Source: Dryomyza anilis (lineage: Eukaryota > Arthropoda > Insecta > Diptera > Dryomyzidae). Taken from it: 64,000 nucleotides of DNA. The notes beneath the pieces are model-generated. The model saw only the letters and a list, made by a program, of their open reading frames with translations, did not search any database and was not told where the DNA came from. Within the stretch, counting starts at the first letter, position 1. Each line of letters starts with the position of its first letter. Below are positions 8,336-20,367 of this stretch, in pieces. The stretch covers positions 33,257,963 to 33,321,962 of the forward strand of contig OX638133.1 in assembly GCA_951804985.1 (NCBI GenBank), in the 5' to 3' direction. The position numbers and the translations under genes were made by a program.

Positions 8336-10722
8336 TGTGACGGACAAATTTATGGGGTAAATTTGTCCCACACATTGCTCGCCTCCAGCAGTTAAAGGGG
8401 GGCCACCGAGGGAACAATTGATGAGAAGAGGGCAACACTGGTGCCTGTAGCCAAAGTAACGAGTAAAAGCTACGATCATGGAACAAATGGCGTCGTGGTG
8501 AGAATGGTGTAAAACCTGTCTAAGCCATGCAGGTGCGTGAAAGAGACGAATACAGTGCACCGCATTTACGACGAAACATAGTAGCCGACGGTGATGAAGA
8601 AGCCGCGAACCGAAGCATCGTTCAGTTCGTCGGCGACCGTGATACAGTGCAGACACACATTAGATTGTTCTGAGTTGTTGTAGTAAGTTTCTCCTGGGAG
8701 GAAAAGCGGGCTACAACATGGAACCAAACCCATACCAACGCAAAGATAATCGAAGCTGAAAAGAAAGGTATAAGTTTCAAGCAGGCGGAGAATTATCCTT
8801 TGGTTGGTACGGCGTTGACGAGCGCTGCTGGGAACGGCAGTAGAAAGGTCAAGTTTCTCTGCCCGACACACAGGCTGAATCGGTGGTGGCTGAACCTGTC
8901 AAAGTGGTTGAGCCAAGCGACACAAAGTGAATGTAAAATCGTTTTATTTAATGCAGCAGAACCCAGACACCGAACAAAGGCGAACAACAACTTCAGTTTA
9001 TTTAAATGCAGCAGAGCCAAAGTGCCCAGGGAAGACGAGTCAACCTAACCTACAAAAGTGCGCCACGAGGATCGTGGTGGCAAAGCAGCGATACAGGCGC
9101 AGGGGACCGAACGACCATAACCTCAAAAGTGGCCACAAGGGGCTTGGCGGTAAGTTGTGTAATTTTATCCGACCACACGGTGCGAACGTCCATTTCGTGC
9201 GCGACACCACCAAGCCGAACCAAGCGAGCCGAGTAGGCACGAACAGTAGCAGAGCACGAGAACAGAGCCGTAGCAGTGAGCCGAGCAGTAGCAGCGTACG
9301 AGAACCGAACAGTAGCAGAGTATGAGTGCCGAGCAGTAACAGCGCACGAGAACCGAGCAGTAGCAGAGCACGAGAACCGAGCAGTAGCAGTGAGCCGAGT
9401 AGTAACAGCGTACGAGAACCGAACCGTAGCAGAGTATGAGTACAGAGCAGTAGCAGCGTACGAGAACCGAACAGTAGCAGAGCACGAGAACCGAGCAGTA
9501 GCAGTGAGCCGGGCAGTAGCAGCGTACGAGAACCGCGCAGTAGCAGAGCACGAGAACCGAGCAGTAGCAGTGAGCCGAGCAGTAGCAGCGTACGAGAACC
9601 GAGCAGTAGCAGAGCACGAGAACCGAGCAGGAACAGTGAGCCGAGTAGTAACAGCGTACGAGAACCGAACCGTAGCAGAGTATGAGCACAGAGCCGTAGC
9701 AGCGTACGAGAACCGAACAGTAGCAGAGCACGAGAACCGAGCAGTAGCAGTGAGCCGAGCAGTAGCAGCGTACGAGAACCGAACAGTAGCATAGTATGAG
9801 TGCCGAGCAGTAACAGCGCACGAGAACCGAGCAGTAGCAGAGCACGAGAACCGAGCGGTAGCAGAGCACGAGAACCGATCAGTAGCAGTGAGCCGAGTAG
9901 TAACAGCGCACGAGAACCGAGCAGTAGCAGAGCACGAGAACCGAGCAGTAGCAGTGAGCCGAGCAGTAACAGCGTACGAGAACCGAGCATTAGCAGAGTA
10001 CGAGAACCGAGCGGTAACAGTGAAGCGAGTAGACACGAGCGCACGAGAGCCGAGCAGTAACAGAGTACGAGAACCGAGCAGTAGCAGTGAAACGAGTAGA
10101 CACGAGCACCTGACAGCTGATCGCGTGAGCACGCGATAACCGAGGAGCAACAGCAGCACATTTGAGAATAACCGAGCCGACCCGAGCGCTAAGGCAGCCG
10201 ATCGAGGGGTAGCAGCGAGCCGAAGGGCTGAATCAGGGGCAACTACGAGGGATTTCACAACGACCACCCGGACAAAGCAAAGTGAGCCGGCATCGGAGCC
10301 GGGGTCAGAGGAGGGGTCCCGGGTGGTACGCACAATAGCATAGGGAGCCGCGACGCGACGAGCGGCGTAATACGACATAGCAACCGGTCGCGTCAGAAAG
10401 GGGCGCATACCGAGGAACCAGATTTACATATCCGAGGGCTCAGCGTTGGAGACGCCTCCGACGGGAACCCGCCATTTCTAAGCAATCCAGTAGCGGCAGC
10501 GGAGCGCTGCCTTTAATTATAATTTACTATCCTATCACACTTATTATTACTATTATTAAAGAAGTTATTTATGAATTAAAACAAGGGCGTTATCATTTAC
10601 CAGGGGCTACAGTTGAGTTGAACTAAAAAGGTACCCCTGACATAAATAAATTATTTGTCGACCTACCCCTGGACCGCCGCTGAGGAGTACCTCAGCCTTT
10701 GACCACCAGGTAGTTCGTTACA
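8336..10722 (+). repeat. 3' LTR (2,387 bp)
   Basis: This is a direct copy of the 5' LTR at an offset of 8,240 bp, with the same length and the same internal array. The only base difference I find is T8719 versus A479. The AATAAA polyadenylation hexamer is at 10645-10650. It is preceded directly by the polypurine tract and followed by the AGAC duplication. Confidence 0.96.
9221..10110 (+). repeat. 24-bp-type tandem array inside 3' LTR
   Basis: This is the copy of the 5' LTR array with the same unit order, which indicates the array was copied as part of the LTR at integration and has not yet diverged. Confidence 0.93.
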
Positions 10723-10726
10723 AGAC
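10723..10726. repeat. Right target-site duplication (AGAC)
   Basis: AGAC directly follows the TTACA end of the 3' LTR. Inside the element the 5' LTR is followed by AGTGG, so the first two bases agree by chance and the match to the left flank extends to four. Confidence 0.85.
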
Positions 10727-10854
10727 TACTAGACGAAAGTTACGTAATTTTAATAAATTTCAAAGTTTTAAAAGTCAAATAACATGAATTCAAAATTTGT
10801 GTGACGAGATTTTGACGTCAAATTTTCGTTTCGTCGTTCGTTTCGAAATATAGA

Positions 10855-11565
10855 AAGTGGGTATAAGAGTTAAAGAGTATATTCAGTTTGGTACGCCGTT
10901 TGTAACACCCAGAAGGAAGCATTCCCGGTATGGAAAAGTATATATATTCTTGATCAGCATGACTTCCTGAGTCGATTTAGCGATGTCCGTTTGTCTTTTG
11001 AAATCACGATTACAGAAAAAGTAGACGATCTAGATCAATGGAACTTTATGTTTAGCTGTCTGAAGAAGAAAATTGGCATGATCGTTCTATTGTTGACCTG
11101 AGAACCGACCTCGTATATCCAAATACCTTATATAAAATTTACATCTACAAAGTAATTTTACTTTGTACGGTCTTAAGTTATCTTTCTACGTCAAATTTAT
11201 ATTGACTTTATGCTTAAATATTTCAAAATAATGCTTTCTCGCGAACCGACTTGTGGTTACCCAAAAAAAAATCGAAATTCGAATATCCCATTTGTACATA
11301 TGGGTATCAAATGAAAGGTACTTCTTCGATTGCAAGTTTTGAGTTATTTTTACGATTCGTATACCCTCGTGACCTATGCACCACTTTTAATAGTACCCGA
11401 ACACTTTATCACATATGTGTATGGTATTTATAGTCGGCTTAGACCGACTATGACTTTCAAAATTCTTACTAACTTCGTCAAACTAACTATCACAATTTCC
11501 CTACTTCAAAATTTTCCATGTGATCTAACCTTCCCAACTAGTTTATATATGTGGTCATAAAGTAA
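10855..11565 (+). mobile_element. DINE-like repeat, subfamily 1
   Basis: The copy contains the diagnostic blocks GTATATTCAGTTTGGTACGC, AGAAGGAAGC, a GGTATGGAAAAGTATATATA stretch, TTCTTGATCAGCATGA, and ends TCTAACCTTCCCAACTAGTT. Its 5' hairpin is disrupted. The blocks recur in at least five other places in the window. Similarity to the DINE-1/INE-1 Helitron-like repeats of Drosophila is from memory. It is non-coding. Confidence 0.8.
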
Positions 11566-11703
11566 AGAGGTTTTTATAAAGAGGCATCAATTGTTATATG
11601 ATTTCAACATAAGTGGTAGGGTCATAGGTTACATTCAGCCATTCATTTTTCAATACAAGATATCTTAGATGTACTTTAACTTTATTGTTTCATTAATCTA
11701 AAT

Positions 11704-12007
11704 AGTAGCCTCGGTAGCTCAGTGGTTAGTGCGTTGGACTGCGAGCCGGAAGGTCCCCGGTTCAAGCCTGGACTGGGGCTAACAACATCTTTTCATAGAA
11801 AAATTTTTCTATACCGCGCTACCTCTCGGCAGTAAATGGCAAACCTCCGAGTGTAAAAACATTGCCTATGAAAAGCTCTCACCCGCCGTTCGGATTCGGC
11901 AATAAACTGTAGGTCCCACCACTTTGAGTACAAATATAACACGCACAGCTCAAAATGGTGAGAGAGCTCGGCCTAAGTTCTTATAGAACTGTAGTGCCAA
12001 ACTATTA
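11704..12007 (+). mobile_element. tRNA-derived SINE, full-length copy with 10-bp target duplication
   Basis: The head is tRNA-related: the A box TAGCTCAGTGG (11715-11725) and B box GGTTCAAGCC (11759-11768) are intact, so RNA polymerase III could use them. A ~230-bp tRNA-unrelated body follows, ending in a short ATT-rich tail. TAATCTAAAT is duplicated perfectly at 11694-11703 and 12008-12017, evidence of target-primed reverse transcription. The trailing TTAs suggest mobilisation by a LINE with that type of tail. Three more copies are in this window. Confidence 0.9.
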
Positions 12008-12270
12008 TAATCTAAATTTTATAGTTTTATTGTAATAGTCTGAATTAACTGGTAACGCATGTCTTCTTTTTATTTTGAATAAGTTGGTTCATTCAAAATA
12101 ATTAGCCTGTCTTAAATGTTTTACTTTGTCCGTCTTTTTTGCATCCATTACGTTAAGAAGAATCAAAATGACTTGGGCACGTTACAATTACAACCGATAT
12201 AATATTTTACAAGGCTTAAATTTCTGAAAAATTCACAAAAATCACCGAATTACGTCTAAACGCAGTCTAT

Positions 12271-13438
12271 CATGTCTTGGAGACCTTCGATTCCCCGAGA
12301 CCTTCGATAAAAAAAGTTTGATCTCGTTGTTTTCTGCATTCTATTTTTTTAAAGTTTTCGCAAATTCAAATTCTTTGACAAAATACGATATTTAACAATT
12401 TATCACATCGATTTCTCAATATTTTTGACAGCAATCTTTAACTTTGATCATTTTTTCTTCGATATCGTTTCGATTTCGAACAATTTTTCGTATCGAGAAA
12501 ACTCCGACAGAACGTATCGATATCTAAATACCATGTAGGTCCAATTGGACGCTCGATATCGTTACGAAAATGGGTACGAATCGTGTGATTTTTCCTTCTA
12601 CTCCCATTAAGTTCGAATCGAATGACACACTGGGAAAATACCTACATCGATGTTTTAAACATTCCGAAAAATAAATGTAGTTAAATTTAATATATGTTTG
12701 TATTTGTTTTGAATGAAAATGCAGTTACACTAAATTTACTTAATTTTTATATGTATTTATTTGACATCGTTTTAATACAAAATGTATTAGAAACACGATT
12801 TTAACATATTGCAGTCAATATCTATTGTATGTTTTTGTTTTCGATAACGTTCAACTTAAATCCAAGTAACTGAATGCAAAGACATATTTAGAAGTCAATA
12901 TCTAACTACTTAGTAGGTATGTGGATTATGCGATATTATGAGAAATTGGAACAATACCGATAAAATAAATAATCTAATTACGAGATTTCGTCGCAAATAT
13001 TGCGATATCGATGCAATTAATGTTTAAATATCTAAATAATAACCAAAAGACTACCAAAATTCTTATTTTTATCATTATATTTTAGTTGGCGCATGTATTG
13101 ATTTTAACGATATCAAAACAATATCGTTTGTTGGCTCAAATCGTCGTTTTTAATAATCTATAATGATACGAAGACGATAGGGTTCGATAAAAACGAACCT
13201 ATATAGAATGATATCGTTATTTGTGTCATTATGGATACCGAGATGATATCGTAAATGGTTTCATTTTCGATAAGCAAAGTTTACTTTGAGTTTTATATCG
13301 AAAATTCAATATTATTATATTCAATTTAAAAATTATCGATAGATGGACGTTATCAAAAAATGTGCATATACGAGAAATTCTAAAATTAAAATCGATAAAG
13401 CTACGAAAGAATAAGGCATCGGAGGTCTCCAAGACATG
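12271..13438. mobile_element. TIR element rich in GATATCGTT (1.17 kb)
   Basis: The ends are inverted: CATGTCTTGGAGACCTTCGA on the left and, on the opposite strand, CATGTCTTGGAGACCTCCGA on the right. The interior is AT-rich, has no significant open frame, and is full of ATCGAT/GATATCG motifs. Related partial copies are at 15433-15790 and 26899-27285. It is probably a non-autonomous DNA transposon. Confidence 0.7.
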
Positions 13439-13735
13439 GAAGACTAGAATATTACTTTATTTTGAAATAAAACAAAGTTTATAATATTGTTACTAAAAGA
13501 GGGGATTTGTTCCACTGTGCAAGAGTAAATGAGACGCAAGACAATTCAGCGCACTAAGAAATGTGTTAGAAAGAGACGGAAGATTATTCAGCGCACTGGT
13601 GCAATGTGCGAGAAAGAGATAGAAGATCAGCGCATTAAAAACACATAAGTGCGAATGAGATGTCGATAGCATGCGTCATTCACGAAATGAGTAGAAGCTT
13701 GTCGAAACGTGTCGAACTGATGTAGATAAGGTCGT

Positions 13736-13994
13736 CCCATCAGAGGTAATTTAAACCAAACATAAGCGAGATTTTATTTTGTACACAATCCAGCGATACG
13801 AACTTGTAGAACAGTTTTTCGTAGACTGAATTTTCGTAACAATATTATGGAAAAATATTAAATTCAGTACACTGTAACTAAAATAATGTAATAATGAATA
13901 AGTAATAATGAACATTTGTTGGTTCGTGTGTGGAAAGTGAAATTAAAACGGTAGTAATACCATTTTTTTTTGGTCAATTTTTTTTGTTATTTGT
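13736..13994 (+). repeat. Tandem duplication, first 259-bp unit
   Basis: The unit starts CCCATCAGAGGTAATTTAAA and is followed directly by a nearly identical second unit. The one difference I see is AAAAATATT here versus AAACATATT. Confidence 0.92.
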
Positions 13995-14253
13995 CCCATC
14001 AGAGGTAATTTAAACCAAACATAAGCGAGATTTTATTTTGTACACAATCCAGCGATACGAACTTGTAGAACAGTTTTTCGTAGACTGAATTTTCGTAACA
14101 ATATTATGGAAACATATTAAATTCAGTACACTGTAACTAAAATAATGTAATAATGAATAAGTAATAATGAACATTTGTTGGTTCGTGTGTGGAAAGTGAA
14201 ATTAAAACGGTAGTAATACCATTTTTTTTTGGTCAATTTTTTTTGTTATTTGT
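13995..14253 (+). repeat. Tandem duplication, second 259-bp unit
   Basis: This is the second copy of the preceding unit, with the same ends. The near-identity marks a recent unequal event or an assembly duplication. Confidence 0.92.
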
Positions 14254-15432
14254 TACCTTTTTTAGCACTCGTTGGCTAACATTGAATTTTACTACCGACC
14301 TTTGGCGGCACTGTCTTCTTCGTCGGTGTCAACTCAACTCAACTAAACCCAACAACCTCCTTCTCCAGCCCGCAAATACATATTTTCCATGTAACGTTGC
14401 AACGGAAGCACCAAACTTTGTTAAAGCTTTTGATTAATGGTGACCATTAAAACCTTTCTAATATGGAGTCATATGTTGGCCAACAGCACCTCAACGACGA
14501 CGATGATGATGGCAACGACCACATTAAAGACGAGAAGCAACGATCAGATCGCACGTAGTCGTCCATAAAATGCTGGAAATATGGTTTGTTAATTGTCAAC
14601 ATGACGTATTCATTAGTTACTCCAGTTGTAGTGGAGCATGTGTGTGGTTCTTTTTTATTTATTTTTTGTTTTTTTGGTAAACCAGGTACAGCGGAAAGTT
14701 ACAGTACTAACTACATAATTTATTGTGTATAATTATATGTTATTTTCCATGGGGTTAGGTACCCAAAAAAAGTTTCTCATAAAGTTGACACAATTACGCA
14801 GAAATTGTGCAGTAATTACATTACAGTATTTTTCAGCTTTGATAACTTTTATAAATATTTATTTTCCTTCGACATATTTTGAATTTTATTATACAATGAA
14901 ACGGTAATTACTTCTACATAAAATGAGATATTAATCGCAGAGGTTCTACTGAAAATATGAATTAATAGAATTAATATGTACACTTTATTGACGTGTAATG
15001 TCCCATATTTGACTAAAATTTATGGAAAATTAAATAAACTCATAAGTAAACGTGTGCATACAATTTCGAATATAATATATGTACAAAACAAATCGTCAAA
15101 TGCAATAATAACTAAAGAACACGAACCGTAATTTTGAAAATTGCTTAAGTGCGGATAATGGAAGTACAAGGGCATTGAGCCGCCAATAGCAAATGGTATA
15201 ACTTGGTATGGTATGACTTGTGGACTCACGTGAAAAACCATCAAATAAATATGTACATAAGTGTGATTTCGATTTGAATTCCATACCTAGACTAGAGAAC
15301 AACGCGATACGATTGCAAATATTGAAATAGCAGGCATGCTGGCTGCATAACGTATAAGTACCCAGTGAGAAATTAAATATTCTCTAATTTGAAAATGCTT
15401 CTTTAATTTGAAATTCATTTTAGATTATCTAC
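14254..15432. other. No gene recognised
   Basis: AT-rich DNA with scattered short open frames. I see no domain, splice pattern or clear repeat boundary. Confidence 0.5.
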
Positions 15433-15790
15433 TATGTCTCGAAGACCGCCGATGCCTCCAAGCTTTTTCGAATAACACCGATTAAAAAGTTCGATTTCTA
15501 TGCTTTAGCGAATCTAATTTTTAAAATTTCTCGTAGATTTAAATTCATTGACAAAATACGGTATTTAAACATTTATCGCATCGATTTCGAAGCAATCTCT
15601 TCCCAGTATTCGGGTCGTTTCAATATCGTTACGAGATTAATGTAGATGGAGAAATCACACGATATCGGACCCATTCTCGCAACGATATCAGGCCTCAATT
15701 TGGATCTACATGGTAGGTAGATATCGATGCGTTCTTTCGGAGTTTTTTTTTTGTTCGAGGTATTATTCGAAATCGGAAAGATTTCGAATA
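15433..15790 (+). mobile_element. Partial copy of the GATATCGTT-rich TIR element
   Basis: It starts ATGTCTCGAAGACCGCCGATG, close to the 12271 end, and shares the interior order (AAATTCATTGACAAAATACG, then GATATCGTTACGAG-type motifs). The far end is missing. Confidence 0.6.
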
Positions 15791-15799
15791 ATAGAGTTG

Positions 15800-16978
15800 T
15801 ATAGAGTGTCAGAAACTTCTAGTAGAAATTTGATCTTTTAGTGTAGATATTATACATCTGCACAAGTCCATTTGAAACCCACTTCAAGACATTCACTTCG
15901 TTTCAAAACATTTACTGTCGTCAACTCTATGCTTGAAAATCAAATGAATGTCTTGCTCACAACAACAAAGAACCAAGTACTGTCAAAACAAAACATAAGC
16001 AAAACAAAACTGAATGATGTGCAATAAACATTCAAATACTGAAATGAACTGCTTATGACACCGAGTACTTAGTGCATTTTTCATTTTTTTTATCATTCTT
16101 ACTAGAGTAAGGAATAGAGTAGGAATTTTCATTAATATTGAAATATAGAAAAAACAAAAGGTATAAGAAAATCACATAATATTTTATATTAAGTTTTTTA
16201 TTTATTATATCATTATTTATTTTTTTCATTATTTAATTAATTTTTTTTTTTTGATATATTGCTTTTCGACTAAAGCGTTGTTTTTGTCGTACAAAATTTT
16301 TTTTAACAATTTTTTTTTTTTTAAATATTGTTTGTTGTATTTTTTATTAACACATAAATACCAATAACAACATTACTGCCGTAGAACGAGCGTCAGATTT
16401 GTTGTTGTTTTCAATGTTCGTCTTCTCACTCGTTACTCGTTGCGCTCACTCGCTGCACCTACTGTATTCGTTGCATGTTCAGCGACAGTGTTGTCGTTTG
16501 TTTTGTTTTTCAAAACATTGAATGTTTTGAATGGCTTGATGTTTTGACAGTGCTTGACACCAATGAAACAAATACTGAAGTGAAGTGAAGTCGCTCAAAG
16601 AGACTTCACTATAATACTGTCGATTGTCATTTGTGAAATGAATTCAAAACTGTAGAGTGCAGTAGTGCATATTTGCAGAGGAAACTTCAAAACCATTTGT
16701 GCAGATGTCTACTAGACTGGTCAGCTCATGAATATCGGGTTCCTTATCACGACCCTATTATAATTTCTACTAGGTCTACTTCGAGAAGTCTACTGTACTG
16801 TTCAGATTTATTCGACCTAGGTTTCGACCAACACATATCTCGAGGGCAGTGTCTTTTATTTTTCATCACGCATCATCATGATTTAATATAACTTTGAATC
16901 AGATCGAAATTAAAATAAAACATATTTATTTTTTAAAATTAGTTTTTTTTTAATGTAAAAAATGTATTCATTGAAAAG
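15800..16978. other. AT-rich stretch, possible decayed transposon
   Basis: CATCTGCACAA occurs near 15860 and in inverse near 16700, and TTCACTTC/GAAGTGAA motifs recur in between. This could be a decayed TIR element of about 0.85 kb, but the ends do not align well. No coding sequence is seen. Confidence 0.3.
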
Positions 16979-17041
16979 TAGAGATGGGCGACTCTGTCAC
17001 GGGCATCCATCTCTGTGGCACGAGCACGCCGATAGGTGCCA

Positions 17042-17936
17042 CGTACACACAAAAAATAATAGCTTGGCGTGCAGTTGTTTCAACGAATATTCATTTGCAT
17101 CTACCAAATTTAGTCAGCCTCAACTGAAATTCATTTGTGGTGAACCATAGTATGAAGCGTAACCAACTATTAGTTGAAGCAACTGCAACATTGATTGGAG
17201 AAACAAACTTTTTATATATTTTCAATTTTTTTATTTCCATTGCTACGGCAACTGAATTCAAAATGAGACCTAACCAATATTTAGTTGACTTAACAGATAG
17301 CTATATAACATTAAGTTGTAGCAACCAATATTTATTTGATTCAACTGTGAAATCAGTTGTCTTGTATAAAAGCGATGCCAAAGCAGGACAACACCAGTCG
17401 TGCAAGCTTTAGATTTTTCACTCATTTTGTTTTGTGCTGCGGACAGCGCGTGCCACGTGTAAAACAAAATTTGAAATTGTTTTAAGGCTTGGTCGTTGTT
17501 ACTGTTCGGTTTTTTCATGCTCAAATATACTTTCTTCAACAAGAGACATACTAAATATTCTACAGGGTTCTTGCGATTTTGTTTCTATATGTTGTATTTC
17601 TATATGCAGCCCTAGCGCTCCAACGTGTTGTGTTGCAAACACGAAGTCAGCAGCACAACGAATCGTCGGCAATGTTCGATCTCAGGAACGCTGTTGTGAC
17701 GCTGAGTTCGTCTTTGCAACATGTTGGAGCGCTAGGACAAAGTAAAATGGCCGCTTTCTTATAATTAAATTGGCTACCACAACTAAACAAATTGGTTGTG
17801 TCAATTGTATTCATTAGTTGTGTGAACTGATACGCGGTGTTGCAACAACTGAATCAGTCGAATGTTGACAGAACTAAGTAAATCGGTTGGCAAAAAAGGA
17901 CGGTTGATTCGTTCTTTGGGTGTACGAGCTCGAGTC
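17042..17936. mobile_element. Nested TIR element within the hAT-like element
   Basis: The ends CGTACACACAAAAAATAAT and, inverted, CGTACACCCAAAGAACGAAT form imperfect TIRs. Inside are recurring CAACTGAA/CAACCAAT-type motifs and a further palindromic unit (17611-17736). Confidence 0.5.
17611..17736. mobile_element. 126-bp palindromic MITE
   Basis: CCTAGCGCTCCAACGTGTTG at the left is matched by an inverted copy ending GTTGGAGCGCTAGG at the right. The interior continues partly inverted. Confidence 0.65.
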
Positions 17937-18385
17937 CGACGACTAAATTTACAGTCACGAAATGCTCGAAAAACACACAAAAATCACGGAAAACATGAAA
18001 AAGCAGGCAAAACGTGAAAAATAATTATCATATTATAATTCAAAAGTTAAGTTTGCTACTATTTAATCTCTTAAATCCATTAGTAAAAGTGAAAAAAAAA
18101 AACAGAAATAAAAGAAGGTTGAAATAATACGAAATTGTTATTTTCTAAAGCAGGAAGACACGCTTGTTTCGGGCTTGACACGATAAAAGCCAGGCACGCG
18201 CCCATCTCTAATAAAAAGTATTCCGGTATTCCCACTTCGGTTTAAAATCATATTTAAATCGTTTATTGCTGCACTTTAAAACGTTTTTATTAGTTCGATT
18301 TCTTTTCTGTCTGTTCGGCACGAATTTTGTAATTGACTTTAAACTACTTTCGTGATGAGCTACAGAATTGAGATTTTAAATATCT

Positions 18386-19016
18386 TTAGATTTGGACAAC
18401 CTACTGAATTATAAATACGGATTTTGTGAAGCTATATCCTGATCAAAACGCAATTATATTTGTTTTTATGCTATAACTTTTTATTAGCGCAAGATAAAAT
18501 AGTAATGTAAGGGCATTAAATGTTTGATTTTAAAGCACCTATCTATTGGCATCATTAATTAAAAATATTTTGTCAAACATTAATTTGCCATTTGTTATTT
18601 GCAGGAACAAATGTTTGGAAAAATATTTTTAAATAATGATGCCAATCGATAGGTGCTTTAAAAACAAACAATAAATAACTTTACACCACTATTTAATCTT
18701 GCACCAATAAAAAATTATAGCAACAAAACGAAGAAATTGGAAAAATTGAAAATCTTTTCATGCCAAAAGGGCGAATCTTTTTGTTTTTTTGCTATAACTC
18801 TTTAATGTTACTAGATATAATAGTGATGCAAAGGCAATTATTGTTTGTTTTCAAAGCACCTATCGATCTGTATTATTAAACACAAAACTTTTGCAAGACA
18901 AGATTTTCAATTTTTCAAATTCGTCCTTTTGGTTTTGTCTTTTGTAGCTAGAAATATCCAACAAAATGACACGTGATATACTTGAGGATAAACTACATTC
19001 AAAAATGTAAAAAAAC
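18386..19016 (-). mobile_element. Partial copy of the 59771-61085 element, inverted
   Basis: The blocks AAAGCACCTATCGAT, GCCATTTGTTATTTGCA and CAACAAAATGACACG occur here in opposite order and strand to those at 59.8-60.9 kb. The CGTCACT terminal repeats were not found. Confidence 0.65.
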
Positions 19017-20367
19017 TAAAACGTTATCGCACATTCACCCCTTTTTTTTCAATATAAAAGAAACGTTTTTAATCGAATTCTATAGTTTAAGTTTTCTGAA
19101 ATGAGTTAATTTCGATTATGTTTTCAACTATTTTGAATTTTCAAAAAAAGTCCGACATAAGTCCGATTATATTAAAATTAGTGTGTTTCGTTTAAAATTA
19201 TTTAATTTTAAAAATATCATACTATTTTCCAAAAGTTTTTGATATACATATTATAATATAAAGCTAATCATGATACATATTTTAAAAAATATATTTTCCT
19301 ACTGGGTTTAATTTTGTGTATGTGAAGAATTTGCTTGAACGTGTGAATGGTTTGCTGTAGTATGCAGCTGAAATATTTGTGTGGCTTTGTATTACTGAAA
19401 GGACTTCAAATAACTGTTTGCACTCAATTAACAAAAATATTTCCTTTCATTAACAAGTACCTACAATAACTGGGTTAACGTAAATGACGTGCAATAAATC
19501 GTAAAATTTGTGGTAACGCTACTGCAACATTAATTTACGAATAGAACACATTTTAATTATTATTGCTTTGAGATAAATATTTCTAAAATCATTCAAAATA
19601 GTATCTATAATTAAATGTATTTTGTATTTTTTGCAATTCAATTTCGAACTATTTATTAGTGCTAAATTCATTAAAACGTTAGAGTGCGTTGCGGCTACAA
19701 AAACAATTTCTGCAAAAACAATTGACTCTGAAGCAGCTTTTTGGAGCATTGCATCAACGCAGGATTCAGCAGGGCTCAGCCCATGGCTATTTGTTTAATA
19801 AATCATAAAAACGATGCAACCGATGTCTAGCAACCAAAACCATTGCATAGCAGAGGGCGCAAGCCGGTGAACAACACATGCATAACACACACACGAACTC
19901 ACTCACACACGCACACGCACACACACACACACACCTGCGACTCACATATGGCGCTGCATTCAAGCGCGGTTTAATTGGCGCTCATTGCAGCTGCTGTTGG
20001 CGGTCATGTTGTTGTACATATATTTTATACGTCGGTTGTTACTTCGCATAGGTCTATTTTCCCAGAGGAGTAGAACAAAAAACTTCATTTAAAAATTCAA
20101 AGTTTCATATTTTTAAAATTTTAAAAAGAAAAATACATCTTTTCACTAAGTATATTGTAATATTATTTTTTATGTGATGCCATATTTTTTTTAATTTGTA
20201 CCATTTTACAGCTATTTAAAGTCAGAAATTTTATTCCTCAAGACCTCTTGAACTATTTTTTTTAATAATTTAAAAACGATTTAAAGAACATTTAACAGTT
20301 TGAAACTTGATTTATATTTATATCAATTTCAATAAAATACGTAGAGTTTAAGAAACCATTCATATAT
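19017..20367. other. No gene recognised; CA microsatellite
   Basis: AT-rich DNA with an ACAC/CACG microsatellite at about 19890-19935. No supported coding sequence. Confidence 0.5.

Larger units (their letters stand above)
96..10722 (+). mobile_element. Complete Ty3/gypsy-type LTR retrotransposon, 10.6 kb
   Basis: This is a full-length LTR retrotransposon: 5' LTR, primer binding site, gag, pol (protease, reverse transcriptase, RNase H, integrase), a short 3' region, polypurine tract and 3' LTR. Both LTRs start TGTGAC and end GTTACA. The flanks carry the 4-bp direct repeat AGAC (92-95 and 10723-10726), typical of Ty3/gypsy integration. The domain order RT-RNase H-integrase separates it from copia-type elements. 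I see no envelope gene. Total length, LTRs above 2 kb and a lysine-tRNA primer site resemble Ulysses/Osvaldo elements of Drosophila, a comparison made from memory. The element is much more GC-rich than its surroundings. Confidence 0.97.
16979..18210. mobile_element. hAT-like TIR element carrying nested insertions
   Basis: The ends are TAGAGATGGGCG and its inverse CGCCCATCTCTA. The flanks TTGAAAAG and ATAAAAAG agree at six of eight positions, as for an aged 8-bp hAT target duplication. There is no transposase. Most of the interior is a second element (17042-17936). Confidence 0.6.

Noticed and set aside
11706..11780. A functional tRNA gene
   Set aside because: A and B boxes are good, but the acceptor and anticodon stems do not fold properly and the unit continues into a SINE body with target duplications. 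The same holds for the copies near 24230, 35770 and 61690.
15835..16720. A complete TIR transposon
   Set aside because: CATCTGCACAA is inverted at both sides, but the flanking sequence does not continue the match, so borders cannot be set.
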